Source: Planctomycetaceae bacterium
GTDB lineage: Bacteria > Planctomycetota > Planctomycetia > Pirellulales > Lacipirellulaceae
DNA length: 7,482 nucleotides
Assembly (NCBI GenBank): GCA_002713555.1
Contig: PATG01000024.1
Span: forward strand, 42,984-50,465
Reading direction: 5' to 3'
Shown here piece by piece: positions 7,195 through 7,482 of the stretch. Position 1 is the first letter of the stretch, and each line of letters opens with the position of its first letter. The notes beneath the pieces were generated by a model, which saw nothing but the letters and a program-made list of their open reading frames with translations, did not search any database and was not told where the DNA came from. The translations under genes were made by a program, and so were the position numbers.

Positions 7195-7202
7195 AAGAGG
7201 AG
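7195..7202 (+). promoter_or_regulatory. Ribosome binding site of the DUF1559 gene
   Basis: AAGAGGAG lies 9 bases before the ATG at 7212. It is the clearest Shine-Dalgarno match in the window and fixes the start of the downstream gene. Confidence 0.75.
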
Positions 7203-7211
7203 TGGCTAAGC

Positions 7212-7482
7212 ATGAATTTCACAGCTCGTCATCATATCACAGGTCGTCGGGGTTTTACACTTGTTGAACTTTTGATTGTCATAGCAATCATCGGCACACT
7301 TATGGCATTGCTGTTGCCAGCAATCCAAAGTGCCCGCGAAGAGGCTCGACGAGTTGAATGCTCTAATAATTTGAAACAACTTGGCACGGCACTCCTATCG
7401 TATACGAACTCACCTAAGGGTGTTTTTCCCGGTTGGATGCAAACGGAGAAACTTGTCTCCAATGCTATTCCTGATCCCTATC
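7212..7482 (+). CDS. DUF1559 prepilin-type N-methylation protein (N-terminal part only)
   Basis: The visible 90 residues begin with a short basic leader ([14 protein letters not shown]), followed by [22 protein letters not shown]. This is a type IV prepilin / pseudopilin signal. A prepilin peptidase would cut between Gly14 and Phe15 and methylate Phe15, and Glu19 is the conserved Glu5 of the mature protein. The hydrophobic helix anchors the protein in the inner membrane and may pack it into a pseudopilus. The next residues, [28 protein letters not shown], match the start of planctomycete DUF1559 proteins, which are usually about 300 residues or more, so most of the protein lies beyond the right edge. 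DUF1559 proteins occur in very many copies per planctomycete genome and their function is poorly known. The gene diverges from the decayed PEP-CTERM gene to its left. Confidence 0.93.
   Translation, partial: MNFTARHHITGRRGFTLVELLIVIAIIGTLMALLLPAIQSAREEARRVECSNNLKQLGTALLSYTNSPKGVFPGWMQTEKLVSNAIPDPY

Noticed and set aside
1..7482. CRISPR arrays, tRNA or rRNA genes, insertion sequences, defence or toxin-antitoxin systems
   Set aside because: No regularly spaced repeats, cloverleaf signals, transposase motifs or paired small genes were seen on either strand.

Overview
The window most likely comes from a planctomycete (Pirellulales-like). The main evidence is a prepilin-type protein with the [15 protein letters not shown] / [12 protein letters not shown] start typical of the DUF1559 family, which is strongly expanded in that phylum. 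A secreted-protein remnant with dockerin-like calcium-binding repeats and a PEP-CTERM tail agrees with this. So do sparse Shine-Dalgarno sites, moderate GC content and long gaps between genes. The assignment rests on protein features only.

Layout from left to right. Positions 1-881 (minus) hold the N-terminal part of an exported tetratricopeptide (TPR) repeat protein that runs off the left edge. Positions 1211-1699 (minus) encode a 162-residue protein with blocks of opposite charge and a conserved-looking C-terminal module; degenerate 16-18 bp tandem repeats lie just upstream of it. Positions 2083-3771 (minus) encode an exported S41 (C-terminal processing) protease with a PDZ domain, an intact Ser/Lys dyad and a good sigma70-like promoter at 3939-3967. 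Positions 4373-5944 (plus) encode purH, the bifunctional enzyme for the last two steps of IMP synthesis, followed by a GC-rich inverted repeat. Positions 6197-7004 (minus) hold what I read as a decaying gene: the end of a phytase/esterase-like domain, four dockerin-like repeats and a PEP-CTERM signal. It carries an in-frame TGA, a one-base frameshift and no 5' end. Positions 7212-7482 (plus) hold the start of the DUF1559 prepilin-like gene, cut by the right edge.

The genes do not form an obvious operon. The three left-hand minus-strand genes are separated by 329 and 383 bp and are probably transcribed separately. The S41 protease and purH diverge from a 601-bp intergenic region. A common theme is the cell envelope or secretion (TPR protein, S41 protease, PEP-CTERM remnant, prepilin-like protein), with purH as the one housekeeping metabolic gene. 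I see no CRISPR array, tRNA, rRNA, transposase or defence system, and nothing that convincingly makes up a new multi-gene system. The most informative unusual items are the decayed PEP-CTERM gene and the charge-block protein with its upstream repeats.
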